A stretch of 64,000 nucleotides of DNA from Clavibacter michiganensis (GCF_016907085.1 NZ_JAFBBJ010000001.1:2170001-2234000), one strand, 5' to 3'. Positions 17,270 to 26,636 are shown, numbered from the stretch's first letter. Program-made: numbers and translations. Notes: generated from the sequence alone by a model not told the origin.

Positions 17270-18649
17270 CTACCCGCCCGCGGGCATGTCCGCGAAGCGC
17301 GAGAAGTGCCCGTGGAAGCCGACCGTGATGGTGCCGGTCGGGCCGTTGCGGTGCTTGGCGACGATGAAGTCGGCCTCGCCCGCGCGCGGGTTGTCCTTCT
17401 CGTACGCGCTCTCGCGGTGCAGCAGGATGACCATGTCGGCGTCCTGCTCGAGCGAGCCGGACTCGCGGAGGTCGGAGATGGCCGGCATCTTGTCGGCGCG
17501 CTGCTCGGGGCCGCGGTTCAGCTGCGAGAGCGCGATGACCGGCACCTGCAGCTCCTTCGCCATGAGCTTGAGCGCACGCGAGAACTCCGAGACCTCCTGC
17601 TGGCGCGACTCCACCTTCTTGCCGCTCGTCATGAGCTGCAGGTAGTCGATGACGACGAGCTTCAGCCCGACCTTCTGCTTGAGGCGACGGCACTTCGCGC
17701 GGATCTCGACGAGCGTCATGTTGGGGCTGTCGTCGATGTAGAGGGGCGCGTCGTTGATGCGGCCGCGGGTCTGCGCGATGGTCGTCCAGTCCCGCGCGTC
17801 CACCGTGCCCTTGCGCATACTCTGCAGCGGCACGGACGCCTCGGCGGACAGGAGGCGCATCGCGATCTCGCTGCGCCCCATCTCGAGGCTGAAGAAGATG
17901 GACGGCATGTCGTACTTGATGCTCGCCGCACGCGCGAAGTCGAGCGCGAGCGTGGACTTGCCGAGCGCAGGGCGGGCGGCGACGATGATGAGCTGGCCCG
18001 GGTGCAGGCCGTTGGTGAGCGCGTCGAGGTCGGCGAAGCCCGTGGGCACGCCGGTCATCTGGCCGTCCTTGCCCTTCGCGGCCTCGATCTCGTCGATGGC
18101 GACCGTGACCGCGTCCGTGAGCGGCACGTAGTCCTCGGCCTCCACGCCGCCCGTGACGCCGTAGATCTCGGCCTGCGCGTTGTTCACGAGGTCGACCACC
18201 TCGCCCTCGCTGGCGTAGCCCATCTGCACGATGCGGGTGCCGGCCTCGACCAGGCGCCGCAGCACGGCCTTCTCGGCGACGATGGAGGCGTAGAAGCCGG
18301 CGTTGGCGGCCGTGGGCACGACGCTCGTGAGCGTGTGGAGGTAGTCCGCCCCGCCGGCGCGGCTCAGCTCGCCGAGCTTGGTGAGCTCGTCGGTGACGGC
18401 GATGACGTCCGTCGGCTCGCCGTGCGAGTACAGCGACAGGATCGCGTCGAAGATGATCTCGTGCTTGGGGATGTAGAAGTCGATCGCCCGCACCTGCTCG
18501 ACCGCGTCGGCGACCGCGTCCTTGCTGAGGAGCATGCCCCCGATGGCGCTCTGCTCGGCGAGGAGGTCGTGCGGCGGCGTGCGCTCGTGACCCGCGCGCT
18601 TGTCGCGCTCGTCCCGTTCGCCGGCGAGACCCAGATGGGCGATGGACAC
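17270..18649 (-). CDS. dnaB: Replicative DNA helicase
   Basis: 459 residues from GTG 18649, which has GAGGGGAG about seven bases upstream. N-terminal domain TPPHDLLAEQSAIGGMLLSKDAVADAVE carries the primase-interaction fold; the RecA-like motor has Walker A ARPALGKST, DDSPNMTL, and the Walker B region LVVIDYLQLM, ending with VILLHRESAY and KHRNGPTGTI. It unwinds DNA at the fork as a hexameric ring, loaded here probably with DciA (also in the window). No intein is present. The 455 bp upstream hold several DnaA-box-like 9-mers. Confidence 0.96.
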   Translation of the reverse strand: MSIAHLGLAGERDERDKRAGHERTPPHDLLAEQSAIGGMLLSKDAVADAVEQVRAIDFYIPKHEIIFDAILSLYSHGEPTDVIAVTDELTKLGELSRAGGADYLHTLTSVVPTAANAGFYASIVAEKAVLRRLVEAGTRIVQMGYASEGEVVDLVNNAQAEIYGVTGGVEAEDYVPLTDAVTVAIDEIEAAKGKDGQMTGVPTGFADLDALTNGLHPGQLIIVAARPALGKSTLALDFARAASIKYDMPSIFFSLEMGRSEIAMRLLSAEASVPLQSMRKGTVDARDWTTIAQTRGRINDAPLYIDDSPNMTLVEIRAKCRRLKQKVGLKLVVIDYLQLMTSGKKVESRQQEVSEFSRALKLMAKELQVPVIALSQLNRGPEQRADKMPAISDLRESGSLEQDADMVILLHRESAYEKDNPRAGEADFIVAKHRNGPTGTITVGFHGHFSRFADMPAGG

Positions 18650-18818
18650 GTGCGACTCCCCTCGGTCGGTTGGGCGGATGCGCCCGCACGACCGTTCTAG
18701 CTCGGACCTCCGACACCGCTCGGACGACGTCGGCCGGACCGCTGACGGGTCCTCCGCGACCCGTTCGACGGGCGCTGCCCCACGATATGGATCCGGTCCC
18801 TCCTGGACCAAATGCCCC

Positions 18819-18882
18819 TGTGGACGAGACTGTGGACAAAGTGGGCGAAACGCCGGGGATCGTGTGGACTACCTGGGGACAA
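18819..18882 (-). promoter_or_regulatory. Cluster of DnaA-box-like 9-mers upstream of dnaB
   Basis: Four 9-mers in one orientation: TGTGGACGA (18819), TGTGGACAA (18831, a perfect reverse complement of the high-GC box TTGTCCACA), TGTGGACTA (18863) and TGGGGACAA (18874). Three differ from the box by one base. Spacing from the dnaB start is about 170-235 bp. Confidence 0.6.
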
Positions 18883-18937
18883 GCCTGTGCACTACTGAGA
18901 TTTTTCTGGTCCGAATCCCGGACTGACCAGGCATTGA

Positions 18938-18963
18938 GTTTTCCCCCACCGGTGTGGGAAAAC
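18938..18963. repeat. 26-bp near-perfect palindrome upstream of dnaB
   Basis: Arms GTTTTCCC and GGGAAAAC flank a CACCGGTG centre; only one symmetric base pair (positions 9 and 18 of the repeat) breaks symmetry. Could be a repressor operator or a bidirectional hairpin. Confidence 0.65.
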
Positions 18964-19057
18964 TAGTCTGCACTAGGGCTTGAGAGTTCGTCTGCTAGGG
19001 CCTGGCCTGTGGATGGGGCTGGGGATCCAGAGGCCTCTGACCGGCTGGTTAACCGCC

Positions 19058-19090
19058 GATGGCGGCGGGCTCCAGGAGCCCGCCGCCATC
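19058..19090 (-). terminator. Terminator of the rpsF-ssb-rpsR-rplI operon
   Basis: A 16-bp perfect stem: GATGGCGGCGGGCTCC (19058-19073) with its reverse complement at 19075-19090, beginning 14 bp after the rplI stop in the minus direction. Confidence 0.75.
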
Positions 19091-19104
19091 GATCTCGTGC
19101 TGCG

Positions 19105-19557
19105 TTACTTCGCGGCGACGACCTGCAGGCTGATCGTGGCGACGATGTCGTCACGGAGCCGGATCGTGGCCTCGTGGTTGCCCGTGGCCTTGATGGCGTT
19201 GGGGATCTCGATCTTGCGCTTGTCGACCTGGCCGATGCCGGACTCCTCGACCGCCTTGGCGATGTCGGACGTCTTGACGGAGCCGAAGAGGCGCCCGCCC
19301 TGGCCGGCCTTGACGGTGAGCTTGACGACCTTGGCCTCGAGGCGGCTCTTGAGGTCCTGCGCCTCCTCGATGGTCGCGTGCTCGCGAGCGGCACGCGCTG
19401 CCTTGATCTGCTCGATCTGCTTCTCGCCGCCGCGGCTCCAGATGACCGCGAAGCCCTGGGGGACGAGGTAGTTGCGGGAGAACCCGTTCTTGACCTCGAC
19501 GACGTCGCCGGGGGAACCGAGGCCGGAGACCTCGGTCGTGAGGATCACTTTCGACAT
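19105..19557 (-). CDS. rplI: 50S ribosomal protein L9
   Basis: 150 residues, normal length. N-terminal [40 protein letters not shown] is the L9 rRNA-binding domain (signature G--G-VV-VK-G--RNYL-P--A), followed by a long charged helix ([31 protein letters not shown]) and the C-terminal domain [16 protein letters not shown] [14 protein letters not shown]. It binds 23S rRNA at the base of the L1 stalk. Last gene of the rpsF-ssb-rpsR-rplI operon; 11 bp after rpsR. Confidence 0.97.
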   Translation of the reverse strand: MSKVILTTEVSGLGSPGDVVEVKNGFSRNYLVPQGFAVIWSRGGEKQIEQIKAARAAREHATIEEAQDLKSRLEAKVVKLTVKAGQGGRLFGSVKTSDIAKAVEESGIGQVDKRKIEIPNAIKATGNHEATIRLRDDIVATISLQVVAAK

Positions 19558-19568
19558 TCCATTACCCC

Positions 19569-19832
19569 TTAACGGCCGGAGCCGGCGTAGGGGAGAAGTG
19601 CCATCTCACGCGCGTTCTTGACTGCGCGCGCGATGAGGCGCTGCTCCTGCACCGAGACACCGGTGATGCGACGAGCGCGGATCTTTCCCCGCTCGGAGAT
19701 GAACTTGCGGAGGGTGGCGACATCCTTGTAGTCGATGACGCCGACGCGGATGGACTTCGCCGGGGCGGCGTTCTTGCCGCCCTTGGCTCCGCGGAGAGGC
19801 TTGCGGCGGTCGCCGCTGCTCTTTCCAGCCAT
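19569..19832 (-). CDS. rpsR: 30S ribosomal protein S18
   Basis: 87 residues. The S18 core reads [50 protein letters not shown]; the N-terminus is Lys/Gly-rich. None of the paired cysteines found in zinc-type S18 is present, so this is the zinc-independent form, which in actinobacteria is sometimes under Zur control when it is a second copy; here it sits in the main operon. S18 pairs with S6 on the 30S platform. 36 bp downstream of ssb. Confidence 0.96.
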   Translation of the reverse strand: MAGKSSGDRRKPLRGAKGGKNAAPAKSIRVGVIDYKDVATLRKFISERGKIRARRITGVSVQEQRLIARAVKNAREMALLPYAGSGR

Positions 19833-19868
19833 GATTCTTCCTGTCTTTCGTACGTAGTGCGACGAGCC

Positions 19869-20423
19869 CTAGAAGGGCGTCTCGTCGTTGAAGTTGCCGG
19901 GGTTGGACCAGCCGCCGTCGCCGCCGCCGGAGTTGCCGCCGGAGCTCGCGGGGGTGCCCCACGGCTCCTCGGCCACCTGCTGCTGCTGGGGCTGTCCGCC
20001 GCCGAACTGGCCACGGCCACCGCCGCCGGAGTTGCCCCCGCCGCCGTTGCCGCCGCCACCGGCCGCGCGCGTGACCTGAGCGGTCGCGTAGCGGAGCGAG
20101 GGACCGATCTCGTCGACCTCGAGCTCGATGGAGGTGCGCTTCTCGCCCTCCTTCGTCTCGTACGACCGCTGCTTGAGGCGGCCGGTCGCGACGACACGCG
20201 AGCCCTTGGTGAGCGAGGACGCCACGTGCTCGGCGAACTCGCGCCACACGCTCGCACGGAGGAAGAGGGCGTCGCCGTCCTTCCAGTCGTTGCTCGCGCG
20301 GTCGAAGGACCTCGGCGTGGAGGCGATGGTGAAGTTGGCTACCGCCAGCCCGTTCTGCGTGTACCGCAGCTCCGGATCACTGGTGAGGTTGCCCACGACC
20401 GTGATGATGGTTTCGCCGGCCAT
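19869..20423 (-). CDS. ssb: Single-stranded DNA-binding protein
   Basis: 184 residues. OB-fold about residues 1-112 ([34 protein letters not shown]...), then a Gly/Gln/Asn-rich disordered linker ([15 protein letters not shown]) and the acidic tip NDETPF that docks SSB partner proteins. It covers ssDNA at the fork as a tetramer. ATG at 20423 is only 3 bp after the rpsF stop, so translation is probably coupled. Confidence 0.96.
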   Translation of the reverse strand: MAGETIITVVGNLTSDPELRYTQNGLAVANFTIASTPRSFDRASNDWKDGDALFLRASVWREFAEHVASSLTKGSRVVATGRLKQRSYETKEGEKRTSIELEVDEIGPSLRYATAQVTRAAGGGGNGGGGNSGGGGRGQFGGGQPQQQQVAEEPWGTPASSGGNSGGGDGGWSNPGNFNDETPF

Positions 20424-20426
20424 CGA

Positions 20427-20891
20427 CTACTCCCCGGTCTTCTCGCTGGAAGCGGCCTGCGCCGCCGGCTTGCCGGGCGTCGCCGGAGCGGCATCCGTGG
20501 CGGGAGCCTCGGGCGCGGCGTCCGCGGCCTTGGACGTGGCGGCTGCCTTGCGGGCGGCCTTCTCGTCGGCGAGCTTGCGAGCGGACGCGACCATGGCCAT
20601 GGCCTCCTCGGCACGCAGCACCTTGGTGCGCATGACGGCCTCGGACAGACCCAGCTGGCGGTCGAGCTCCTGCGTGGCCTCGCTCGTGGCGGTGAGCTGG
20701 ACGACGGCGTAGATGCCCTCGTTCTTCTTGTTGATCTCGTACGCCAGTCGACGACGGCCCCAGACGTCGACGTTGTCGACGGTGCCACCGCTGGTGCGGA
20801 TGACGTTGAGGAACTTGTCGAGACTGGGAGCGACGGTGCGCTCATCGATCTCGGGATCGAGGATCACCATGAGTTCGTACTGATGCGTCAC
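20427..20891 (-). CDS. rpsF: 30S ribosomal protein S6 with Ala-rich C-terminal tail
   Basis: 154 residues from GTG 20891, with a strong GGAGGTGGG Shine-Dalgarno. The S6 fold covers residues 1-95 ([22 protein letters not shown]... to [21 protein letters not shown]). About 55 extra residues follow, Ala/Lys/Pro-rich ([20 protein letters not shown]), low in complexity and longer than the roughly 100-residue norm. First gene of the rpsF-ssb-rpsR-rplI operon. An inverted repeat in the leader (20918-20936) could be where S6:S18 or another factor acts. Confidence 0.95.
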   Translation of the reverse strand: MTHQYELMVILDPEIDERTVAPSLDKFLNVIRTSGGTVDNVDVWGRRRLAYEINKKNEGIYAVVQLTATSEATQELDRQLGLSEAVMRTKVLRAEEAMAMVASARKLADEKAARKAAATSKAADAAPEAPATDAAPATPGKPAAQAASSEKTGE

Positions 20892-20917
20892 TAACCCACC
20901 TCCTTCGGACTTGAACG

Positions 20918-20936
20918 GTCGCAGACGATCTGCGAC
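20918..20936 (-). promoter_or_regulatory. Leader hairpin upstream of rpsF
   Basis: GTCGCAGA / TCTGCGAC with a 3-nt loop (8-bp perfect stem), 27 bp upstream of the rpsF GTG. It may be the S6:S18 autoregulatory element known in other bacteria or a factor-binding repeat; this is inferred from position only. Confidence 0.4.
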
Positions 20937-21054
20937 AGGAGGGTATGTGCATCTGTCCGCGCGGGGCAGGGGATTCCCGTTGCCGGGCGGACAACCTCGC
21001 AAGACTACCGGATGGGGAGGAGTCGCACCAGGCCGGAGGCCGCGGCGGAGCGGA

Positions 21055-22485
21055 TCAGCGCTGCTCGGCGGCCCACCACGCGACGAGGCGGCGCTCGGCC
21101 TCGTCCTCGGGGAGCGGGCCCTCGTCGAGCCGCAGCTCGAGCAGGAAGCGGTAGGCACGGCCCACGACCGGGCCAGGTGGCACGTCGAGGATCCGCATGA
21201 TCGCCTCGCCGTCGAGGTCCGGGCGGACGGCCGCCATCTCCTCCTGCTCGGCGAGCTCCGCGATGCGGGCCTCGAGGTCGTCGTAGGCGAAGCCGAGCCG
21301 GTCGGCCTTGCGGCGGTTCTGCGTGGTGACGTCGGCGCGCGTGAGCATGTGCAGGCGCTCGAGCTCGGGGCCGGCGTCGCGCACGTAGCGGCGGACGGCC
21401 GAGTCGGTCCACCCGCCCTCGGTGTAGCCGAAGAAGCGGAGGTGCAGCTCGATGAGGCGCGCCACCGACGCGATCGTGTCGTTGTCGAAGCGGAGCGCGC
21501 GGAGCCGGCGCTTGGCCATCTTGGATCCGACCACGTCGTGGTGGTGGAAGGTGACGACGCCGCCGGGCTCGAGCCGGCGCGTGGACGGCTTGCCGATGTC
21601 GTGGAGGAGCGCGGCCAGCCGGAGGACGAGATCCGGCGCCTCGCCCGGGTGGCGGCTGCGCTCGTGGTCGATGGCCTGGTCGAGCACCTGCAGGGAGTGC
21701 TGGTAGACGTCCTTGTGCCGGTGGTGCTCGTCGGCCTCGAGCTTCATCGCGGGGAGCTCGGGCAGCACGTGCTCGGCGAGGCCGCCCTCTACGAGGAGGT
21801 CGAGACCGGCGCGCGGCTCGGGGGTGCGCAGGAGCTTGGAGAGCTCGTCGCTCACGCGCTCGACGGAGATGTCGAGGATCCGCGGGGCCATGTCGCGGAT
21901 GGCGGCGAGCGCGGCGTCGTCGAGGAGGAAGCCGAGCTGGGAGGCGAAGCGGACGGCGCGCATCATGCGGAGCGGGTCGTCGCCGAACGAGACCTCGGGA
22001 GCCACGGGCGTGCGGAGCACCTGGGCGAGGAGGTCGTCGATGCCGCCGGACGGATCCACGAGGACCACCTGGGGCAGCCGCACGGCGAGCGCGTTGACCG
22101 TGAAGTCGCGGCGGACGAGGTCCTCCTCGAGCGAGGAGCCGAACTCGACCTCGGGCTTCCGGGAGACGCCGTCGTACTGGTCGGTGCGGTAGGTCGTGAT
22201 CTCGACCTGCTCCCCCTTCACGCGCGCGCCGATGGTGCCGAACGCGCGGCCGATGTCCCAGTGGGCGTCGGCGACGGGCTTGACGATCTCGAGGATGCGC
22301 TCGGGGCGCGCATCCGTCGTCAGGTCGAGGTCGGTGGCGGCACGGCCGAGGAACGCGTCGCGCACCGGTCCGCCGACGAGGGCGAGCTCGTGGCCCGCCT
22401 CGTGGAAGGCGCGGGCGAGCACGGCGACCGGGGGCGATGCGGCCAGCTCGCGGAGACGCTCGAGGGCCTGTGCGACGCTGTGCAT
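21055..22485 (-). CDS. pcnA: CCA tRNA nucleotidyltransferase with HD domain
   Basis: 476 residues from ATG 22485; an in-frame upstream start would add 15 residues but the TAGACT box eight bases before 22485 argues for this one. Class II nucleotidyltransferase: head domain [25 protein letters not shown] with the DLD metal ligands, [10 protein letters not shown], and the [14 protein letters not shown] neck motif, then an HD domain with [15 protein letters not shown] and HHHDVVG. It adds or repairs the 3' CCA of tRNAs, which matters here because tRNA-Ala lacks an encoded CCA. Divergent from the DUF6049-like gene. Confidence 0.92.
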   Translation of the reverse strand: MHSVAQALERLRELAASPPVAVLARAFHEAGHELALVGGPVRDAFLGRAATDLDLTTDARPERILEIVKPVADAHWDIGRAFGTIGARVKGEQVEITTYRTDQYDGVSRKPEVEFGSSLEEDLVRRDFTVNALAVRLPQVVLVDPSGGIDDLLAQVLRTPVAPEVSFGDDPLRMMRAVRFASQLGFLLDDAALAAIRDMAPRILDISVERVSDELSKLLRTPEPRAGLDLLVEGGLAEHVLPELPAMKLEADEHHRHKDVYQHSLQVLDQAIDHERSRHPGEAPDLVLRLAALLHDIGKPSTRRLEPGGVVTFHHHDVVGSKMAKRRLRALRFDNDTIASVARLIELHLRFFGYTEGGWTDSAVRRYVRDAGPELERLHMLTRADVTTQNRRKADRLGFAYDDLEARIAELAEQEEMAAVRPDLDGEAIMRILDVPPGPVVGRAYRFLLELRLDEGPLPEDEAERRLVAWWAAEQR

Positions 22486-22565
22486 GGTCGGACAGTCTAC
22501 GGCGGGGTCACGACCGGCATCCGCGTCCACGGCGAGCGCACACGGGGCGGGCGGGGCCAGCCATT

Positions 22566-22571
22566 TAGAAT
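22566..22571 (+). promoter_or_regulatory. Candidate -10 box for leaderless DUF6049-like mRNA
   Basis: TAGAAT followed by CGCCAG and the ATG at 22578. Confidence 0.55.
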
Positions 22572-22577
22572 CGCCAG

Positions 22578-24869
22578 ATGCACGCCGCGCCTCGACACGA
22601 CGCCGGCCCCACCCGCACGGACAGAGCCCTCCGCCTGATCCGGCGATCCGCCCGACGCACGATCTCCACCCTCGTGTGCGTCACGGTCGCCGCCGGGACG
22701 CTCGCCGCCGGGACGGTCGCGGGTCCGTCGACCCCGGCGCACGCGGCCACCGACGGCGTGACGCTCACCGTCACGCCCGCGGCCGAGGGGATCCTCACCC
22801 CGGGCGAGGACCTCGCCGTCACCGTCTCCGTGGTCAACGCCACCGACGCCGCGATCCCGGCCGGGCGCATCGACCTCGACCTCAACCGCACCGTCCTCGA
22901 CACGCGCGCGAAGGTCGACGGCTGGCTCGATACGGCGTCCACCGACCAGAACACGCGCACCGGCCCGCGCATCGGCCGCACCGACACCCCCGAGGTGCCC
23001 GCGGGCGGCACGGTCGACGTGGCCATCACCGTGCCGTCGGCGACCGTGGCGCTGCAGGGCAGCCGCGGCGGGTTCGGCCCGCGCGGGCTCACGGCCGAGC
23101 TCGAGGCCGGCGGCGCGGACGCCGCGACCGGGCGCGGGGCGCTCGTCTGGAGCCCGGGCGCGGATCCGGCGCCCACGCCCGTCGCCGCCGTCATGCCGCT
23201 CACCGTCCCGCCGAGCGCCTCGGACTTCATCGACGCCGGGGCCCTCGCGACCTACACGGCCGCGGGCGGCACGCTCACGCGCCAGCTCGACGCGGTCTAC
23301 GGCCGGCCCGTCGCGGTGGGCATCGACCCGCGGATCATCGCGTCCATCCGCATCCTCGGCGCCGACGCCCCCGCGTCCGCCGTCGCATGGCTGCAGCGCC
23401 TGCGGGAGATGCCGAACGAGACCTTCGCGCTGGCGTGGGCGGACGCCGACGTCGCCGTGCAGGCGCAGGCCGGTGCCGCGACCCTCCTCGCGCCCACCGA
23501 CGCCACCTACGCCGTGCGGGCGAGCCGGTTCGCCGCCCCGGGATCGACTCCCGCCCCGAGCTCGACGCCCAGCGAGACGCCGACGGCCACCGGATCCCCC
23601 GGCGCGAGCGGCACGCGCGGCGGATCCGCCATCGCGGGGGCCGCGACGGCCGCGCCCACCGAGACTCCCGCCCCCACGTCCAGTCCCGAGCCGAGCCCCA
23701 CTCCCACGACGCCGACGCTCGCGCCGGTGCCGAGCCTCGCCGACCTGACCGCGTGGGACTACACGATCTCCGGCGTCTCCTGGCCGGCCGCGGGCACCAT
23801 CACGTCCGGCGACCTCGGGGTGCTGGCCGCCAGCGGCACCACGACCGCGATCCTCGCCAGCGGCGACGTGCAGTCCACGGGCTCGGCGTCCGATGCCGCG
23901 ACCGGGAGGATCGGCGACACGACCGTGCTCGTGACGGACGCCCCCGTCTCCGCCCTCGTCGACCAGGCGCTCTCCGCGGAGACGGACGAGGCGTTCGGGA
24001 TCGCGCTGGCCCAGCTCTCGGCGACCCTCGCGGCGGATGCGCGGGCGGCCGACGGCCACGTCGTGGTCGCCGCCCTGGAGCGCGGCTGGGCGGCATCCGG
24101 CGGGCGCCTCGGACAGCTGCTCGACGCGATCCAGGGCCTCCCCTTCAGCGACACCGCGGAGCTGGGCGCCGCGTTCGCGACCGCCCCCGTCGCCCTCCAG
24201 GTCGTGGACCACCCGGAGGACCCGACGCGCGTCCAGCGGGTCGCCGACGCGATGTCGCTCGAGGCCCAGGTGGACGCCTTCGCGAAGGCCGTCGAGCGTC
24301 CCGAGCTCATCACCGGCCAGCAGCGGATGCTCCTGCTCGCCACGCTCGCGAACCGCTGGCGCGACGACCCGGATGGGCTCGTGACCGTCCAGGACGGTTA
24401 CGCCGCCCAGGCCGACGCGCTGCTGGACTCCGTCGCCATCACCACGCGCCAGAACACCGTGATCAGCGACACGACGAGCCTCTTGATCAACGTCAGCAAC
24501 GCGCTCGACCAGCCCGTCACGGTGCGGCTGTCTATCATCGCGGGCAGCGGGCGGATCCGCGTGGACGACTCCGCGCTCGTGACGGTGCCCGCGCACGGCA
24601 GCGCGTCGGCCCGACCGCCCATCACCTCCATCTCGAACGGCGACGTCGTGGTCACCGCGCGGCTCACGACCGACGACGGCTCCGTACAGATCGGGGACAG
24701 CGCGCCCGTCGAGCTCTTCATCCGCGCCGGGTTCGAGGCCGTCGTCACGACGGTGTTCGTCGCGGCTGTCGCCCTCCTGTTCGGCTTCGGCCTGTTCCGC
24801 AGCATCCGCAAGCGCCGCCGCGCCCGCGCCCGGCAGCTCGCCGGCCTGCCCGAGGAGATCGATGACTGA
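22578..24869 (+). CDS. DUF6049-like large exported membrane-anchored protein
   Basis: 763 residues. N-terminus: Arg-rich region then a signal sequence (ISTLVCVTVAAGTLAAGTVAG...) ending near AHAA; a DUF11/NEW3-like beta domain (VTLTVTPAAEGILTPGEDLAVTVSVVNAT); a Ser/Thr/Pro-rich hinge near 315-385 (APSSTPSETPTATGSPG); a central domain; a second beta domain (TSLLINVSNALDQPVTVRLSI) and a C-terminal helix VTTVFVAAVALLFGFGLF followed by RKRRRARAR, so it is anchored with the bulk outside. Conserved next to murJ in actinobacteria, which suggests a cell-envelope role, but function is unknown. 36 bp before murJ. Confidence 0.75.
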   Translation: MHAAPRHDAGPTRTDRALRLIRRSARRTISTLVCVTVAAGTLAAGTVAGPSTPAHAATDGVTLTVTPAAEGILTPGEDLAVTVSVVNATDAAIPAGRIDLDLNRTVLDTRAKVDGWLDTASTDQNTRTGPRIGRTDTPEVPAGGTVDVAITVPSATVALQGSRGGFGPRGLTAELEAGGADAATGRGALVWSPGADPAPTPVAAVMPLTVPPSASDFIDAGALATYTAAGGTLTRQLDAVYGRPVAVGIDPRIIASIRILGADAPASAVAWLQRLREMPNETFALAWADADVAVQAQAGAATLLAPTDATYAVRASRFAAPGSTPAPSSTPSETPTATGSPGASGTRGGSAIAGAATAAPTETPAPTSSPEPSPTPTTPTLAPVPSLADLTAWDYTISGVSWPAAGTITSGDLGVLAASGTTTAILASGDVQSTGSASDAATGRIGDTTVLVTDAPVSALVDQALSAETDEAFGIALAQLSATLAADARAADGHVVVAALERGWAASGGRLGQLLDAIQGLPFSDTAELGAAFATAPVALQVVDHPEDPTRVQRVADAMSLEAQVDAFAKAVERPELITGQQRMLLLATLANRWRDDPDGLVTVQDGYAAQADALLDSVAITTRQNTVISDTTSLLINVSNALDQPVTVRLSIIAGSGRIRVDDSALVTVPAHGSASARPPITSISNGDVVVTARLTTDDGSVQIGDSAPVELFIRAGFEAVVTTVFVAAVALLFGFGLFRSIRKRRRARARQLAGLPEEIDD

Positions 24870-24905
24870 CCGGATCGCGCCCCGCACCCCCGCCGCGGCC
24901 GCCTC

Positions 24906-26537
24906 GTGAGCGCCGCGCCCGCTCCGCGCGGAGGCGGCATCGGCCGCGCGTCGGCCCTGCTCGCCTCGGGCACGTTCGTCTCGCGCATCCTCGGCTTCGT
25001 CAAGGCCATCGTGCTGCTCCAGACCATCGGCGCGACCCTCGGCAGCTCCAACGCGTTCTCCAACGCGAACCAGCTGCCCAACAACATCTACGTGATCATC
25101 GCGGGCGGCGTCCTCAACGCCGTCCTGGTGCCGCAGGTGGTGCGCGCCGCGAAGCACGCGGACGGCGGCGCGGGGTACATCAACAAGCTCGTGACGATCG
25201 CGATCGTCGTGCTCGGCGGCGTCACGATCCTCGCCACCGTGGGCGCACCCGTCGTCTCCCGCCTCTACGCCGCCACCCTGCCGCCGGACGTCTTCGCGCT
25301 CGTCGTCGCGTTCGCGTACTGGTGCCTCCCGCAGATCCTCTTCTACGGGCTCTACGCCGTGCTCGGCGAGGTGCTGAACGCGCGGGGGTCCTTCGGGCCG
25401 TTCACGTGGGCGCCGGTCCTCAACAACGTGGTCGCCATCGCCGGTCTCCTCGTCTTCCAGGCGATGTTCGGCTCGGGCAGCCGCCCTGTCGACGACTGGA
25501 GCCTCGACAAGATCGTCGTGCTCGCCGGATCCGCGACCCTCGGCGTCGTCGCCCAGGCGCTCATCCTCTTCGTCTTCTGGCGCCGCGTGGGCCTCCGGTT
25601 CCGCTTCGACTTCGCGTGGCGGGGCGTGGGCCTCGGCACCGCCGGCCGTCTCGCCGGCTGGACCTTCGGCATGCTCGTCGTCACGCAGCTGGCGGGCATC
25701 GCGCAGTCGAACGTGGCCAACATCGCCGCCACCTCGGACAGCCCGTCGAGCACGATCCTGCTCAACGCGTGGCTCTTCTTCATGCTGCCGCACTCGATCT
25801 TCGCGGTCTCCATCGCCACCGCCTACTTCACGCGCATGAGCACGCACGCGGGCGAGGGCGACCACGACAGCATGCGGGTGGACCTCTCCTCCGCCGTGCG
25901 GCTCGTCGGCCTCATGACCGTGCTCTCCACCGCGCTCATCGCCGTGCTGGCCGGACCCGTGGCCCGCGTGATGGTCTCGGGTGACATCGGCGAGGTCCGC
26001 GGCTACGGCGTGGTCCTCATCGCGTTCATCCTCGGGCTGCCGGCGTTCAGCACCCTGTTCGTGCTGCAGCGCGCCTTCTACGCGCTCTCGGACACGCGCA
26101 CGCCGTTCCTCATCCAGTGCGCCCAGGTCGTGCTGTTCATCGCCGGCGCGCTCGTCATCTCCCAGCAGCCCGTCGAGCTGATCGGCGTGGGTCTCGCCGT
26201 GCTGCAGACCGTCACGGTCACCGGGCAGGCGGTGCTGGCCGCGGTGCTGCTCCGCCGGCGCATCGGCCGGATCGACGGGCGCCGGATCCTCCGCAGCGCC
26301 GTCCGCTTCGTCGTCGCCGCCGTGCCGGCCGCGCTCGTCGGCGTCGCGCTGCTCACCCTCGTCTCCGGCGGCGCGTTCGAGGGCGTCGGCGTCGCGTCAA
26401 AGGGCCAGGCGCTCCTCGTCGGGATCCCCCTGGCCGCCGTGATGACGGCCGCCTACCTCGCCGCCCTGGCCGCGATGCGGTCCTCCGAGCTGCAGCAGCT
26501 CGCCGGTCCCGTGATGCGCCGCATCCGCCGCCGCTGA
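24906..26537 (+). CDS. murJ: Lipid II flippase MurJ
   Basis: 543 residues from GTG 24906, with about 14 membrane helices. MVIN family motifs: ASGTFVSRILGFVKAIVLLQTIG at the N-terminus, NQLPNNIYVIIAGGVLNAVLVPQVVRAAK, and FSTLFVLQRAFYALSDTRTPFL near residue 385. MurJ moves lipid-linked peptidoglycan precursor across the membrane. In mycobacteria the protein carries a C-terminal pseudokinase domain; here the gene ends right after the membrane part (MRRIRRR), so no such domain is present. Follows the DUF6049-like gene closely. Confidence 0.93.
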   Translation: MSAAPAPRGGGIGRASALLASGTFVSRILGFVKAIVLLQTIGATLGSSNAFSNANQLPNNIYVIIAGGVLNAVLVPQVVRAAKHADGGAGYINKLVTIAIVVLGGVTILATVGAPVVSRLYAATLPPDVFALVVAFAYWCLPQILFYGLYAVLGEVLNARGSFGPFTWAPVLNNVVAIAGLLVFQAMFGSGSRPVDDWSLDKIVVLAGSATLGVVAQALILFVFWRRVGLRFRFDFAWRGVGLGTAGRLAGWTFGMLVVTQLAGIAQSNVANIAATSDSPSSTILLNAWLFFMLPHSIFAVSIATAYFTRMSTHAGEGDHDSMRVDLSSAVRLVGLMTVLSTALIAVLAGPVARVMVSGDIGEVRGYGVVLIAFILGLPAFSTLFVLQRAFYALSDTRTPFLIQCAQVVLFIAGALVISQQPVELIGVGLAVLQTVTVTGQAVLAAVLLRRRIGRIDGRRILRSAVRFVVAAVPAALVGVALLTLVSGGAFEGVGVASKGQALLVGIPLAAVMTAAYLAALAAMRSSELQQLAGPVMRRIRRR

Positions 26538-26610
26538 CCCCTCGCACCACCGTCTCGCCGCACGGCGCGAATGCCTGTCCGCCCCGGCGCCCCCGCCCGG
26601 TGGAGCCGCA

Positions 26611-26636
26611 GGAATAGCCGCTACCGTGGGTCTGTT
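26611..26636 (+). promoter_or_regulatory. SigH/SigR-type promoter of trxB-trxA
   Basis: GGAAT (26611-26615), 18 bases, GTT (26634-26636): the GGAAT-N18-GTT form of the actinobacterial oxidative-stress sigma factor SigR (Streptomyces) / SigH (Mycobacterium). The thioredoxin system is the classic target in both. Confidence 0.75.

Larger units (their letters stand above)
18650..19104. other. Gene-free dnaB-rplI interval with DnaA-like boxes and inverted repeats
   Basis: 455 bp with no convincing gene. From dnaB outward it contains four same-direction 9-mers close to the DnaA box (18819-18882), an inverted repeat CTGGTC/GACCAG (18906-18911 with 18925-18930) behind a T run, a 26-bp near-perfect palindrome (18938-18963), a CTAGT/ACTAG repeat (18963-18976) and the rplI terminator (19058-19090). 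Local base composition is richer in A/T than surrounding coding DNA. Confidence 0.7.

Noticed and set aside
18670..18966. Plus-strand open frame in the dnaB upstream region
   Set aside because: No ribosome site, no domain, and it overlaps the DnaA-box and palindrome cluster; more likely non-coding.
22497..25865. 1122-residue minus-strand open frame
   Set aside because: Antisense to the DUF6049-like and murJ genes, both of which have signal or membrane features and family motifs.
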